This document shows, piece by piece, positions 21,706 through 36,000 of a stretch of 64,000 bases of DNA (positions are counted from its first letter, which is position 1; each line of letters begins with the position of its first letter). The notes below the pieces were generated by a model. It was not told the origin of the DNA, did no database searches, and saw only the letters and a program-made list of their open reading frames with translations. The stretch is taken from NCBI GenBank assembly GCA_000697055.1, contig JNDT01001930.1, forward strand, positions 89,030 to 153,029, written 5' to 3'. The position numbers and the translations under genes are program-made. This stretch comes from Saksenaea vasiformis B4078. Its lineage: Eukaryota; Mucoromycota; Mucoromycetes; Mucorales; Saksenaeaceae.

Positions 21706-24393
21706 ATGGGCCATTTTTTTGGAAAAAGCAATAAAGAACAAAAATCTGTTAAACTTCAAAGAAAATTACAGTTGGAAGAAGATAAACGATGGAAAGCTGA
21801 ATTGGAACGTCGAAAAGAACAGGAGCTTAGGGACGAAGCCCTTGCTAAGGAATTGCAAGCACAGCTGGAAGCAGAAGAACAGACACCATCCACACCAGCA
21901 TTACCATCGCCCCCATCGACCACAGTAACTTCACCACCACCACCATCAGTACCGTCACCGCCGACAAGTACTACCGTTCCTTCCGTCTTTGAATCCTCGC
22001 ATACTCCTCCACCTTTACCAGCCAAACCTGTTGCCTATCATTCAAGTAAAGAAACAATAGACCCATGGGTTTCCCCTGTCCCCCAACTATTCGTCATGAG
22101 TTAAATGATTTTCTTTAGACTATTCTTCTGCAAGTTTCAGTAGCGCAGAATCTTCTTACCGATCGCCTGTACCTTCTGCTCCTCCCGCACCTACGCCAGT
22201 AACGAGAGCAGTGCCTCCTCCACCTTACACCCCTTCGGCTCCCTCAGTTCCCTCAGCTCCTCCAGCTCCACAACAGCAGACGCCCCGTTTGCCACCAAGG
22301 GACCAGACCGCCACCGAACTATCACGACCTTCCATAACAAATCATTCACCACCATTACACACCACGCCACAACCACAGCATCATCATCAAACCGCAGATC
22401 TAGCAAGGCCGCGAAGGCTGTCGCATTTACCGTCTGAACTAAGTTCAATGCCGGTATCTACACAGCCTCATACTACTACTACTACTACTACACCACACAG
22501 TGCTTCCACCCTGCCTACACGACCGCGAAGGCAATCGTATGTACCACCACCTCCTCCACAAGGATCCAGTTCCACACCCATCTCTACACCAGCACTACAT
22601 CACAACTCTTGCCCTGTGAATAATAATAACAACAATCATGTTCATCAACATGCTGCAACCTATCATGCACCACCATCGTCCTCGTCCTCGTCCTCTTCTT
22701 CTTCATTCTCACAGCCTCCTTCACGAAATGATCCGGTAAGGATGATCATTCCGCAAAATACACCCATGCATTCGTCGTATCCACCCGTGGCTACGCCTTC
22801 TATACCCTCTGCGTCAACGCCGCATTTACCAATCATGACGATGCCACAGCCATCCGTGGTATACAAGTCCCGTCCCATTGTGGAATCACCTTCATCGTCT
22901 GCACCATTGCCTCTACCTGAACGTCGACCCAATGTTGATTTGAACCGCCGCATTAGCAAAGTGGCATCCAATACGGCATACACAAACAGTCGACAGACCC
23001 AAAAACCAGACGAGGATACGTCGAAGAATGAGGCAGTGACGACTGTATATAACAAAAAGAACAGCAATAGCAGTGATTCCGATAATGAAGAAAGCATCAC
23101 TTTTGAAAGGAGGGGGAGGAATGAAACCATGGTCAAATCCCAAAAATCAGTAACAGTGATGAATAACTCTCGCCCCCAGTGTAAAGAAGCCGATGGTGAT
23201 GAAGGCGAGGAGGAAGAGGAAGAGGAGGATGCTGGCGATCCTTTTGCAGATAGTTTTGCTGTCGAAGCATCTGATGCAGAAAACGAAGACGAAAAGGAGG
23301 AGGAGGAGGAGGAGAAGAAGAAACCCGCGCAGCCGGCTCTTCATCACAAACCAGCCTCACAAAACAAAAGCACGACATGGATCGATGACCCGACCTCATT
23401 ACTTGCACTAAAATCACCCATGGCAAACAATAGCGTACTGAGTGGATCCTCTGTTGCCCGAGATGAAAAGACACAAGAATCAGAGGAAACGACACGAAGG
23501 CATACGATCGCGATCGCATCACCACATAATCGATCACAATCCATGGGAGCCTTTTCTACTACTACTACTACTACTACAACACCACAGCCGGCGGCACCCC
23601 AGGTGGTGGCCACTTCCTATGATGATGCTACACTTTACTCTCAACCCGTGTATCCAACCAGCGTTTTACGCGCTGGGGCTCCACCTACGTTGGATCAAAC
23701 ACCTCGCATTAGCAATGCCACTGAAGGTTTGGATTAAAGTCAACTGAAATTGCATGCATGCATCGTAATAACCTGAATTTGTTGTTACGGTATTAGTGCC
23801 CGCCAATGAGTATGGATACTACAAAGCGGACGGCACGACAGAAGACACGGAGCAACAGACAATTATCAACAAAGCATTGCCAACTCTCCCAAAAAGTAAG
23901 TGATTTGACTTTTCTTTTTCTTTTTTTTTTCCATTGTCATATTAACAAGCCTAAATAAATAATATAGCCGATCCAAATCACCGACATATTACTGTGCCTA
24001 GCATTAATGAAGGTCAGCGCGTTTGGATTCGCGTTCATCCGACGGATACCGGAAAATCACTAGCAGAAAGAATTCATATTGTGGCTACCTATAAAACACG
24101 AAAGATTCTGAAAGTACAAACAGCAACAGGACGTGTTGTTCCCCTCGATGAGACTCCTGTTTTTACCGACTGGAGTGAAGTTAGCCGGCTAAAGGATGGT
24201 GAGCCATGGCGTGTGGAATGGGGAGTAATGGACAACCATCTGATCGATGTGCTTGGAGGAGGTAAAAAAGAAACAAAGAACAACACCCCTGTCCTGAGTT
24301 ACAGTAACTAACCACTACTATCTTTCTTTTCTTTTTTTGTAAACAGTGATGTCGCATTTCGTCAAAAATCCAGTACGAGTTTCCCAGAAATAG
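21706..24393 (+). CDS. Large proline-rich, acidic scaffold-like protein
   Basis: Exons: 21706-22045, about 22118-23725, a short exon near 23796-23895, 23967-24260 and a final short exon ending TAG at 24391-24393; about 780 residues. Order: a charged coiled coil ('KLQRKLQLEEDKRWKAELE'), a long Pro/Ser/Thr-rich region with many PxxP and a PPPPY motif (potential SH3 and WW ligands), poly-Thr and poly-Ser runs, a Glu-rich acidic block with a DPF-type motif ('GDPFADSF'), and a folded-looking C-terminal domain ('EGQRVWIRVHPTDTGKSLAE...'). I do not recognise that domain; its beta-rich pattern could be ubiquitin/RA-like. The protein probably acts as an adaptor in endocytosis or polarity signalling (inference). 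An upstream first exon at 21556 would add about 27 residues. Confidence 0.75.
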
Positions 24394-27300
24394 ATATATC
24401 GCACACCTACGTATAAATCAGACATTGTATAACCAGAAAGTCCCCCCAAGCCTATATAAAAATACATCAGCATCTCAACTTTTTTGTTGTCCTTCTTTCT
24501 CTCTTTCTTCCTACAATTGAGTGTATCAGATTTCGCCATGCATAACCAATTTTCTATAAACATAGGCAATATAACGTCGTGGGGTGACTATGCCAATCCT
24601 GAACTCATGGCTGTTTGACCAAGATATCTATATACTCGCACTAACATAGGCACATGTGGTATGGTAATGGAAAAGAAGCTGAGCGCGTCTTTTAACAAGT
24701 GTAAGAACGCTGTCGTAGAATATGACGATGAGAAACCCTTCCATTGTGCTAGAACAAACAGTTCATATTGATCGGGCTGCTTCAGAATTTGATGGAATTG
24801 CGACCTCAGAAAACGATCTCAGTGGCGATACTGGATTTTCCAGCCATCTACCGAAACTGGAACACGAGGGACTTTCTCTTTTTCTCTTTTCTTGACTTCA
24901 AAGATTCATAGAGTGACTTGACGCTGCATTCTGGACTTTCATCATCATTTGTTAAACTGCGTATAAAAACAAATGGCCTAGGAATCTAATATATTAATAT
25001 TTCTTCTGTCTTTTGGATGTGAAGGTGAAAAATGGTGGGAAGGTGATGGTGGTGTCTCGGGACGACAAGAAGGAGAAATTGGGATCATCGTCGTGCGTCT
25101 CTCGCTGGTAACTCCTCACTACCTAATCGTCTCCCGGACGACAGCCTGCAATACACATTGTGAACAAACTGCAGAGATATTTATGCGCACGAGCCGGTGT
25201 GCTAACCTTCGTTTTAAGTGTCAGCTTCATCATCGAAAAAAGCTGCGCGGGAATAAGCTCCGGGTTCCTCGGGATCTCATACTCGTCAGTGTGGAGAAGC
25301 CGGCAGACATAACCACCAGGGCAATCCAGCACCGACACTTGCATGCGAGTGCCTAAAAGACAGGGGAGTAAGCAACTTGTTTGGAAGGTTAGATACAGAA
25401 CGATAGTCTATTACTGTTTCGATTCGGGGAAAGGACCCTCAGAACGCGAGCGAGCGAGATCGCATCCTTTCCCTTACGCAGTGCCTGCAGTATATGTCTT
25501 TGTATATTTTCGGCACATACAGTTGGCGCTCAACGATCTTTTTCTTTTCTGCACTCACCTATGACGTACTCCAGACTGTTCTTCATGACCAGTATGTCGG
25601 GCTCGACGGATCGCTGTTGTTCCTCAGGTCCGACGCCGCTTACCGACCTCTGGGTGTTGACTCTGACCAGTGTCGAAGCACAGGTTCGGTTACCTTTAGA
25701 TCGCAAACTTGTGAGCACGAAATATACAGTGATCTCCCGATAGCTCCAACCCGAGGGGTGGGCCGAAGGTTGAGATTACTGAGAGCTGAAGATAAGTGAG
25801 CTCGACTCTATACGCTCCATGTATTTGCGTAGGCCAGCAATTATAGCAGCGTGCATAGAAGTTGCATCATCGTGATCAAAAAATGGTCGCAAAGTCTATG
25901 ACGTTATAAACCGAGAAAAATGAGTGGATTGTGACGAACTTGTGAGACTAGGTAATCTCAAGCTTTAAGAGTCTCTAGCGATACTTTAGCTCAGTTGCTC
26001 CTTTAAAAACCTATTGTTTTGTTTTTAGTGTAGTTTGAACTACTTCTCTACAGTTGGACTTCCTGGGGCTCCGTCTTATTCAGCTTTATCTTTCAGATAA
26101 GGCGACGGCTCTATATTTGCGCTATCGCCCAAAAGAAGTTCGTTGCAGCAATCATCATTGAGCAAAATTCGACCAATGAGTGGCAGATGCAGCTGCTGAC
26201 CTCCAATTTAGCCAGATTATTCGCTTTGCCCTGATGCGTTGCAAAGGGTCAGGGCATCGCATGGGGTGGGACTCTCATTCCCGACAAGTATTGTCTGTAG
26301 GTCGGGAAATTCCATTCTATGAACATATTGTCTGGGCAAGTGACCTAGCGAGAAAGTAGAAGCGTATTTCATTACTTCTTTCCATGGTCTCATCGCACTG
26401 CTAGTTCACGGCCAGAATCGCCAAAATAGTACTCAATAAGTTTCTGGAGCTGTTCCGTCGTAATATTGCATCCAATAATTATGAATCAAGGGCAGATCAC
26501 CCTGACAGTGAATGTCATCTCATCTTCTAATTAAGCACAACTATATGTTCACACATCGTTCCCGCCAATAAACCGGATTGTAGTCTCGTTGCACCTGCAT
26601 TTCCTGTTGTATGTCTAGACGAATATCATACATGGCATAACCTTCTACTCTTGCCGAAGTTAATGGCACTTATGTGGAGTTTTTACGACAGTATGCAGGC
26701 CATCAAACTTCCGAAACAACTGATGCGTACTCATCCACATACTTTAAGACAGTCTTCTTATGCCTTGCTAATGATACGCGGACAGTCATTCTTTAGCGTG
26801 CTATATATGCCTTTTCTGTGTAATACAGGTGTAGATTCCCAGCTTCTTTACAGGGATGGCGCATCCAGAAGGTTGTCGATCTTCAGTTAAAAGAAACAAC
26901 CCCCCCCCTCTTGTCTTTGTCTTAGTAGATCATGTACCCTTGCTTAGCGGTAGATTGTATCACGCGGATCTCTGCATGCTTTGGTTCATCGGTTGCAAAT
27001 AACGATGTCATTATCGCTCTCACAAGGTATATCTCAGAGATACTGTGTTACGAGCTCATGGCTCCAAAAGCGTACGTCTCCTCATTCATAGAATAATCCA
27101 CGTGTACTGCCCTGCCTTGTTCATCGATGATGTCGGGTTACTAATATTATAGAGTAGTCGACGATTCATTTTGAAACGTATGTTGAGTGGAGGAAACAAT
27201 AAGAGCAAGTAAAACAAAATTTGGGGATGTTGTTGTACTTTATATATCCCTCAGTATGCGACAAAAATTTCTGTTTATAGTATCTGATGCATAAGCGCAT

Positions 27301-29446
27301 GACGTCTGCCTCTAGGAAATGCAAATTTGAATTTAGATGAAATGCGATACGAACTCCCCTAGAGCGACATAGATGCAGCCGGAACAAAACCTGATGAGGA
27401 GTTTCAAAGAAATTGCTAGCCGAAAAGGAAAAATAATGTATCCGCAATGGGAAAGCGACAAGATCATGTGAAATGACTAAGAATCGGATTGCACTGCGGA
27501 ACCCGCACGTCCACATGGTGTGGACTTCCCGATTCATGTTCCGAAATCCAAGTACTGGTACCAAAAAAAAAAAAAAAAGGTGTTCTGTTAATGATGCAGT
27601 CAATAAATAGAGTTCTCTGTAGAACAAGGAGATATCATATTCGGAACGTTCAACTAAAGGTTATCCTAAGCATCTCACTAAACTAAAAGCAGGAAATCTA
27701 TCGTTTCAGCAACCATTATACTAGATACACAAGCACAAGTCATATATATAAAAAAAAGTCGGATTGGGTCGTTAAGAATGGTTGCACATATAGAAACTTA
27801 GATCTCGCTTGGCGTTTGCATGAGCATGGCACAAGTTCTGATCCCGCGTCACATTATTTCGCCACCGCCAATGATTATTTGCTAAAGGATAGCCTCTTGA
27901 TCTTCTTGGCACCATAATGCCTTTTAGCCTTTAGGTAATTTTAATAAATTAGGTGATAGTTAGGTCAAACACGTTTATTGATCAGCAGTTCCTGCTCACG
28001 ATTGCTTCGTTACGGACATTCCAATGATAGGGTTACCCAGGTAATGGATTCCATTTCGAGGCTGTGCAATTTCGAGGCTGTGCTCCCTGATAAAAGACGC
28101 GCAACAAGAGGCGAAGAAAAAGGAAACTACGCATTCCTATGATTTGGGTCCGATTTTTACAGTTATTCGCTTTTTTAAAAGAATGTGGAGCATTTAACTC
28201 TTTCTTTCTTTCGACTTAAAACAAGGGAGAATCACGTGTGTAGTGACCCACTCATTATTGTTCATTTCGACGTGGCGTAGAAGAGCTGTACAAGGACTTA
28301 AAGACGTAAACGATTGTAGGACATCAAAAAAAAAAGAACAAAAGAAAGGACGCAGCTTTAATTTCTATACCCGCACCGAAGAGATGGGGACCAGCACCAT
28401 AGTTTTTTTGTGTAAATGCAAGGTAAAGGACCACGTGGTTACTACCTCTCGCTTTTGATATGGTTTAACGGGATGTTTCTTTAAGAGGGATTATAGAGAA
28501 TGGTTCGATCGAATGCTACACATTAACAAGTGGGACAATAAAAACAATAATTCATAGGATCAGGTTGTGGATTTATACATAGTTTTTTGGATAGATGGGG
28601 TCGCACCAAAATAGATTCAGGAGCATTAACCTGAGATAACAAGAGAAGATCAACGGTTTTGGAATACAGCTGTTGTCATGATCTCAAGACTGTCAGTATA
28701 CAAAAGGAAGGAAAAAAAAAAGGATCTGCCTATTTATTTCTTTTTTGTAATATTATCCTGATTTATCCGACGCTTCCAAGTTTGACGGTATCTCCGGGGG
28801 CCAGTCAAGAAGACCAGGAGAAAATCTAATTTTGGGAGACCATTTTCTCGAGCAAGCGACGTCTTTAAGTGATACAAGGGTGGCACCAGCCATTCCTCCT
28901 GTATGTGATTGTCTCTTATCATTCACTGCAGGTTTGGGAAACTGCAGCGCTCTAAAGCTCATCGTAAGAATCCATGCAAACAATCAGAGAAAAAGCCATT
29001 GAACCTGAACTACCATTTCTGTTTCTGTCTGCGTAAGAAAAAAAGAAGAAAGCATCTTGTACATAGAATCGCGACTCCGCACTGCGTGGTGTGCCTTTCG
29101 GGATGCGCAGCACCGGTGTGTGCTACACCCGGGGCGGGGGAAGGATATAATAAAAAAGAACAGGCACACAAACACCTTAAACGCTGAGATACTGAGTTCC
29201 TTTACTTTTTTTTGTTTCCTCTTTTAACAGTGTATGCCATAGCAACCTACAGTAACAAGGTTCCCTCTATTACGTTCCTTTTCCTTACCATTGTTACCCG
29301 TTGTTATAACCACCACCCCTTAAGCTTTAAACACCCACAGCCTTGCGCATTGCACGCTTTTACGCAGAAAAGAAAAAGAATTCCACACTCGTTCCATTCT
29401 TCTTTATCTTATTTTTTTTCTCACTGTATAATACCATTCGTTCAAC
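24394..29446. other. 5 kb gene-poor region
   Basis: No gene could be supported. It holds scattered frames under about 150 codons, poly-A/T tracts, a direct duplication of ATTTCGAGGCTGTGC at 28053-28067 and 28069-28083, and a 30-residue scrap near 26660-26760 that recalls a tyrosine-recombinase box. Base composition and broken frames suggest decayed mobile DNA. The last few hundred bases should include the DH-PH gene promoter. Confidence 0.45.
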
Positions 29447-32400
29447 ATGCTCTCTGATTCTCTTTCATCAACGACATTCTCGTCAGCCAATTCTACAGCC
29501 CTACCTCCGTCCCCGTTCTCGTTTGAACTATCCAAGAATTCCCTTGGTAGCACGTTATCCGAGCTCATTGAGGCTGAACGTTCCTATTTGGAGACCCTGA
29601 AAATCATTGACGTTGTATGTATGCGAGAAATATAGCCATTGAAGCAGATAAAGTAACTGTTTGACAGCAAATATCGTCAATCTGGACGAAGCAGTCGCCG
29701 TCTATTGCCCCTGATTTCTCCGAATTGCTGCAATGTGTTCATGAAATCTTGACGCTTAGTCGTCGTTTCGAAGTGGTAAATGGATTCTTCATATTACGCT
29801 GAAGTATATTGACATTTGACAGCAATTGGCGCAAATTGCTTCTCAACCCCATGCAACGGGCAAACTGGGTGCCATATTGACGGAATGGGTAAGTTGGCAA
29901 CCTGGGGAAAATTAGCTTTACGCAGTATTTCTAATCTTTTGCATACAGACTAATGAAATGGAAATCCCTTATGTCAATTTTTCCAGGGCATTTATCAATG
30001 ATCTCAGTAAGCGCCAAGATATCTTGGGTCCACTTCAACCATTGCTTCGCGTAGGGTCTATAAAGAAAAAAAAATGAGAATTTCACGATTTACATGTTAC
30101 ACATGCATAGGAACTCTCCACCCATGTTGGTGCATCAATGACACTTGAATCTTTATTTAGCTCACCTGCTGAACAACTCAAGCAATATAAGATCCTGTAT
30201 AACGTAAGTCCGACCCCTAGGCACCATGGTAGATCCAAGGGGTGTATGTGTCGATCGGTCTCTAATTCTTTTTTGTCGCGCGTAGCGATTATTAGAGGCC
30301 GTGGAAAGAGGCCAGACCGATCATGGCCTTTTGTTAAAGGCTACTCAAAAGGTGGAAACGCTCCTTCTCGTGGTTCAAAAGCATACCAGTCAATCATCTA
30401 GCACTTCGCTTTCGTCGTTTGAACTTGATATGGATTCGCTAAGTTTGGGGTCCGCCGCTAAAGATGATTTTGAGGTGGACTGCTCCCAAGTCGTCGATGT
30501 CGTCAGTGGAGCTCCCATGGTAAGCTTTATCGATGATCGAAAATTTTTTTTTATCAGGCGGCTAAATATTTCCGGATCTCAGCACTATTCACTGCAGCTG
30601 GGGCCGAAATCCATTCTACGCGATGATTTCTTGATGCTTCTCGAGAAGGGACGGTCTGTCCGTGTCCACCTGGTTTTGCGAAGCGATGCTCTTTTAGTTT
30701 GCAAAGACAAGGAAAACGTGAGCAAATATCCATTGATGTATCCAGCAATTCCTGTTAAGGACGTTACGGTGCAAGCCGTCTCGTTAGACCGAGAACTGAT
30801 CGGAGAGTATATCGTTCAATTCACGCTCCTCAAGAAAAAGAAACTGGTTCTGCGTGCTTTCTCGAAAGAGACACGTAACGCTTGGATTGGCGTCGAAAAG
30901 GATGCATCCCAAGGAGCCATTTCTGCTGCCAGATCCTTGTCTGCTGTCTTGCAAAAACATATGCCTGCGAAGACAGACGCCACGAAACCATTGGATAAAA
31001 CAATGTCAATTCATAAGCAAGATCTCTTCAGTTTTTATTCGGCTAATTCGGGCGATATCTCTCCGATTGAAAGTTCTTCAGATGAAGATGATGATCATCA
31101 AAGTAAAACAGACACAGCGCGAAGAAAGACATGCGTTACTGATAAGTATCTACTAGGATCTTCCTCCGATTACGCCACGCCTGTCACTCCGCCACCAAAA
31201 GACGCCACGCCTGGTACTAAAAAGGCCCTGCCACAAGTTCCAGTCGTCGTTCAGAAAACACTTCCGCCCAGTCCGCTACCAAAGGACGACAACGTTCCGC
31301 CACCCAAGCGAACGGTGAGCCGATCGCCAGGTGACGGAAACGTCGCTCCTCCTCCTGCTCCTGTAGCAAGCCCACATCTTGGTCGAACCACGAGTCATGG
31401 GCGACCAGCTCCACCCCCCAAAAGTATGAGTGGCTCTGCGATGCCGCAGTTTATTACAAAGCCAGCACCTCCTCCGCATGGAATCCCCTTTCCTTCTAAT
31501 TCACCTCAGCCGCGGCACACAACAACGACACCAGCCTCGGAGCGTCAACATTTTTCTTCCTCTTCTTCTTCCTCTTCTCCCTCCTCTTTCACTGCCGGTA
31601 ATAACCGACATCTTCACCCAAACCACGCTTCACGGCCAACCACCCCACGATCAAGCCCCACCTCACCATCCTTCCCTGGTGTCCAAAAACCGCTTCCAAG
31701 AACTTCATCCATGAGAAACCGAGAACCCCAATCGAGCCAACGTCCTGCTCCCGCTAGTCGTTCCCAGATGGGTATGCTCCCTTCCCCGCCGAGTCAGCTC
31801 CCTTCCCCGCAACAACAGCAATATATTCAGCAGAATGCAGCGCAACGAAGTCCTTATGCCAACCGACCCCCCACATTGCAACCTCAACAGCAACAGCAAC
31901 AACAACCACCTCAACGCCTACCATCACCTCAACCATCGTCTGGTTATCGATCACCTTCGCCTCAGCCAGTAAGTCCAGGATCTCGCAGTACATCTCAACG
32001 TCCAGGACCTTCACCCATGGGAGGTGCGCGCTCACCATCGAACAATGGAAAAGTCCATCATTCACCGACACCTAGTTTCGATTCAAGCGCTGTTTCCCTG
32101 TCATCCGCTAGTTCTTATGGCAGTGAGCGTACACCTACTCCACGTCCTCATCCAGGCTTTCAAATGTCCCCTCGTCTCGCACCACTGACACCTGAGGATC
32201 TTGGATCGCCGCCGCGAAGTGTAAGTTCTTTGATTTCCGTTCCGTTTATTTGTACTTACCTGAAACGTCACATGCACGCGTATTACAGCCTAATCTGTAT
32301 GCGGTTAATAACGGACAGGTTAACGCGATTCGCCAGGTGCTGTACGGCGGCCAGTGTGAAGTGTTCCGATGGAAAGATGAGTCATGGTATGCTGTTGAGG

Positions 32401-33074
32401 GCAACTGTCGTCTCGAGGTTCGTCAGACCCATACCAACCGTTGTTGCGTATCGATCCGTGTTGAGAACACCAATGAGTTGTACCTGAATGCTTGGATTCT
32501 AACGAACACGGAATTCAATCGTCCCTCAGAAACGGATGTGGGTATTTCTGTCTACTTGGGTCCTAAAAAGGAAGAATACCTTGTTCATTTCCAGCAAGCT
32601 TCGGAGGCGGCTGGACTGTTCCAGGTCCTGCAACAGGCACGTCAAGAAGTCGTCACCATGGCTTCTGAGGACAATACGCTTGATCGCTCGGATTCACTCC
32701 AAGCACCTCGACCAGAGAACGTTCCTCAGACACTGAAGATTGCCATGCAGTGTAAATGCAAGCTCTATGTCCAAAACGAGCATTCCAATTGGAGCAGTTT
32801 TGGCAGTGTAGTGATGAAGATTTCACAACAGCTACCAAGCCGAAGGATGCATATTGAAATAGATAATGAAAAGGGGAAGCAGACGACTAAACTAGTCAGT
32901 GCCATTGTACAAAGCCGAAACGTTGAACGACTATCTGCAAAACGCGTCACGGTGTTGCTTGTAAATGAACAAGAGAACATCAGCATGGTGTACATGATAC
33001 AAGTCAAGGAAGAGGCAACAGGCGATAAGATTTACGAGTACCTCAAGACGAAAAATGCAGAGAATGGATGGTGA
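29447..33074 (+). CDS. Rho guanine nucleotide exchange factor (DH-PH)
   Basis: Seven exons join in phase: 29447-29614, 29668-29775, 29823-29888, 29949-30050, 30111-30203, 30286-32220 and 32289-33074, about 1085 residues. The DH domain opens with 'TLSELIEAERSYLETLKIID' and runs through 'LLEAVERGQTDHGLLLKA'. It is followed by a PH domain ('LLEKGRSVRVHLVLRSDALLV' to 'AFSKETRNAWIGVEKDA'). A long Pro/Ser/Gln-rich linker with PxxP motifs comes next. The C-terminus has two further beta-rich modules, the first PH/RanBP1-like ('CEVFRWKDESWYAVEGNCRLEV'-type opening, shortened), the second 'KCKLYVQNEHSNWSSFG'. The role is GDP/GTP exchange on Rho/Cdc42 GTPases at sites of polarised growth. It lacks the PB1 domain of Cdc24, so it is a different fungal Rho GEF. 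Confidence 0.87.
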
Positions 33075-36000
33075 AAACTATCTTAATCATCCCTTTTTGT
33101 TTTCTTTCTTCTTTTACATTCAACAATAGACTTTTTACTCACCCGTTCTCTCGCTTTTTCTCGCTCTTTTTTTATTTTATTACCATAGTTTTTTCATTCC
33201 GTTCCCTCATCTCTATTTCTTTGTTTTATCGCCCCTGCATCTTGCTTGTTTTACATCACATTTAGCTACCTTCTTTTTCGCTTATTATTATCACTTTGCA
33301 TGAATATTTATTCCATTTGGTCATTCTATAATTATTGTGTTACAGCTGTCGTTTTACCTCTATTTGATCATGAACCATCGTGATCGCTGCCTATTTCGAA
33401 GTTATTACTCCGCTGCGAGAAAGAGGGGAAATCGAAGAAAAACGATAACAACCCTGATATCAGACTGAAATGGGGAAAAAGTGTCCATTCATCAAGCCAA
33501 AAGAGGCAATCGATCTGACATGAACAATAGTATCGATCAAAAAAAAAAAAATGAAAAGAAAAAAAGCTTAAAATAGAACTCGGAATATTCCTTGGAACAC
33601 AAATACTAGATTGTGTGCACTCCAGGCGAAACAAAGCCGCGTACCTTACATTTGAATAAGGTTTTTGACATGGACCCATTCACTTGCTAATGTACCTCGA
33701 GGTTCTTGAAGGTGTGCAGGCACGCGCGAGATGGCATCGATTTGGTAGTGGCTATCATCTCAAACATCTCAGGTCATGACACGTTCAAATGGATTCACAA
33801 TAGACGGAGTCCGCAAGACAGACAAGAAAGCTGGGGCACGTGGCGATCGCCCCTGGAAAGATGTACGTTGGTTAGCGCCAAACATAGAAAGAAAGGAACC
33901 TTTCGTTAGGAAAGTCTTCGCTACTGATGATAACGACACGCGTAGTTATCGCCATAGATCCAACTATCCTGCAACAGCACAACTGTGAACTAACGCCACT
34001 CATATATTCAGGCCGATTACGCTTGACTAAATACGTTTTGCTCTTCCAGAGTCATCGTTATCGACTCCTCGTCAAAGAAGAAAAAGAGAACGGCGTGCGT
34101 AGAATAATCAGCCAATATCTAGTGCACATTAACAACTTTGTCGAAGACAACCTGTGCAAAGCCATGTTTTGGCAATTGATGAAAAGACAGTTTCATGTAA
34201 ATATAGGATTCGTAGGTCACGTTTGCGTAATTTCTCCAAGAGCTGACTGAGGTTGATTGTTACAGACGAGATAATGCAGCAGTGGCTTCATTTAAGGTGA
34301 CTTCTCCTACAAACACCCATATCGTATGCGCTTAGCATCTAAACAAAAGACGAGCTGATCAGTATACTGACTTGCATCGCGATCTCAGTACTTCTACACG
34401 TACCGAACGCACCGAGCCTTTAAGAGCGCCGATGAAATTTCCGGAAAATGTTTAAAGCAATTACACTATCCTGAGGCTTGCCACACAGAACAGGTGATTC
34501 TACCTATTTAGCACGTAGTAGCAAAACCAGTGCGGTGATATTCCTGAAACGTAGGCTGAGAAAGTCTCGCATCAGCTAAACACGCTACCTTCCATTTGAA
34601 GTTAGAATCAGCTGATACCCATTCCCTTCTTGCTGTAGTCCCGTTTCGTATATGCTTGACTGCTTCTGTTGTTATTTCGGCTACATACTAATTTGGTTTA
34701 TCACCGATGAAGGGATATTACAATCAATCTCCAAAGATTGGGACTTATTTGTAAAGCTGTCTCACATAACAGACCAGGAGAACTAGTATCGTCACTGCCG
34801 GAGCAAATGCAGCTACTGTTCGTAAAGGGTCATCGTTTCCTGCTGAGTCTGATCAAACTTCATAACTAAGTACAAGGGGCATGCCGAAACAACTGGAACA
34901 ATGACAACGGATCATGACCATGATCAACAACAACATTGATCGATTGAACTTTATTGAACACATCTGACAGGTCACTATTGAAGGTTTGCCTTTTCTTTCG
35001 GTAAGATATGAACATTAGTGATGCTACCCATTTTACATTTTCCGTCCGTCTTTCATATCTTACCTTTCTTTAATCATACTTCGTTTATTTCATGACTTCT
35101 CCTTAATGCTGTATGTGTACGACAAAGTCGTACATGAAATCTAGAATGTACATTCTGTGTTACTCTGTTAGCTCGATTAATTGGATAAGATTCTCGTAGC
35201 GTGATTCCGATTCTTTTCACAGAACAGAAAAGTTCTAACTGATAATTCACTGTATATTTTGTATGTACACGGTACCTTCATCGTAATTTACTACAGAATA
35301 ATAAGGTTTCCTCATAGCAGATACTATTTCTTGGTACGATACCAGATAGCTAGAAGCGGGTTTAATAACCTACGTGGAATGAGAATTGGGTACATTACCA
35401 TAGCAATTACCCTTCTGGGCCTTGCATATGTCGAACGTGGGTTGGTCGATCGCCAAGAAGGCCATCTAGCTCGTAGTTGCTTGCGTGATGACAGATATGA
35501 CCTGCAGTGGACTTCCATCGGTGGAAACACCCGCCGAGATATCCTTCAAAGCGATACTAGGAAGGATATTTGTATCCTGGGCCCATATGTATTTCTATTG
35601 AAAACACACACACACACATCGGAATTACTCGTGATTCATTTGTTGTTAAGGATGCATGGCTTCTGTTCCGGGCCCTCTCGGCTGTAATTCGGAACTTCAA
35701 GTTGTAACACGTAACGTCGCTCGTTCTCTGCAATAAATTACCAGAAGTAGTATTGCCCTGCGTTCCCCACAGATCATTTCCAATAATATGGTCACACCTT
35801 TTGGAGTAGATATATTGATGTACGAGCATTATTCCATTTATTAACTATGATAGTTTATGTTATCTGAATAAGTTCCGTGTCCATCAGTGGCCAAGTCCAT
35901 GTAACTGAAATTCTATGTACTGATGACTGCATACTCGAGCCTTTTCAAAGCACAACCGCGACTTTTCGTGTGGCAGTGAATTAAAGTACATAGACTATGT

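Noticed and set aside
22663..23613. Long minus-strand open frames opposite the proline-rich gene
   Set aside because: They are antisense shadows of repetitive Pro/Ser/Thr/Glu codons. Their amino-acid composition is repeat-driven and they have no supporting splice or start context.
30520..30558. A short intron in the Rho GEF (GTAAGC...ATCAG)
   Set aside because: At 38 bp it is not a multiple of three and its removal breaks the PH-domain frame, so the sequence is kept as coding.
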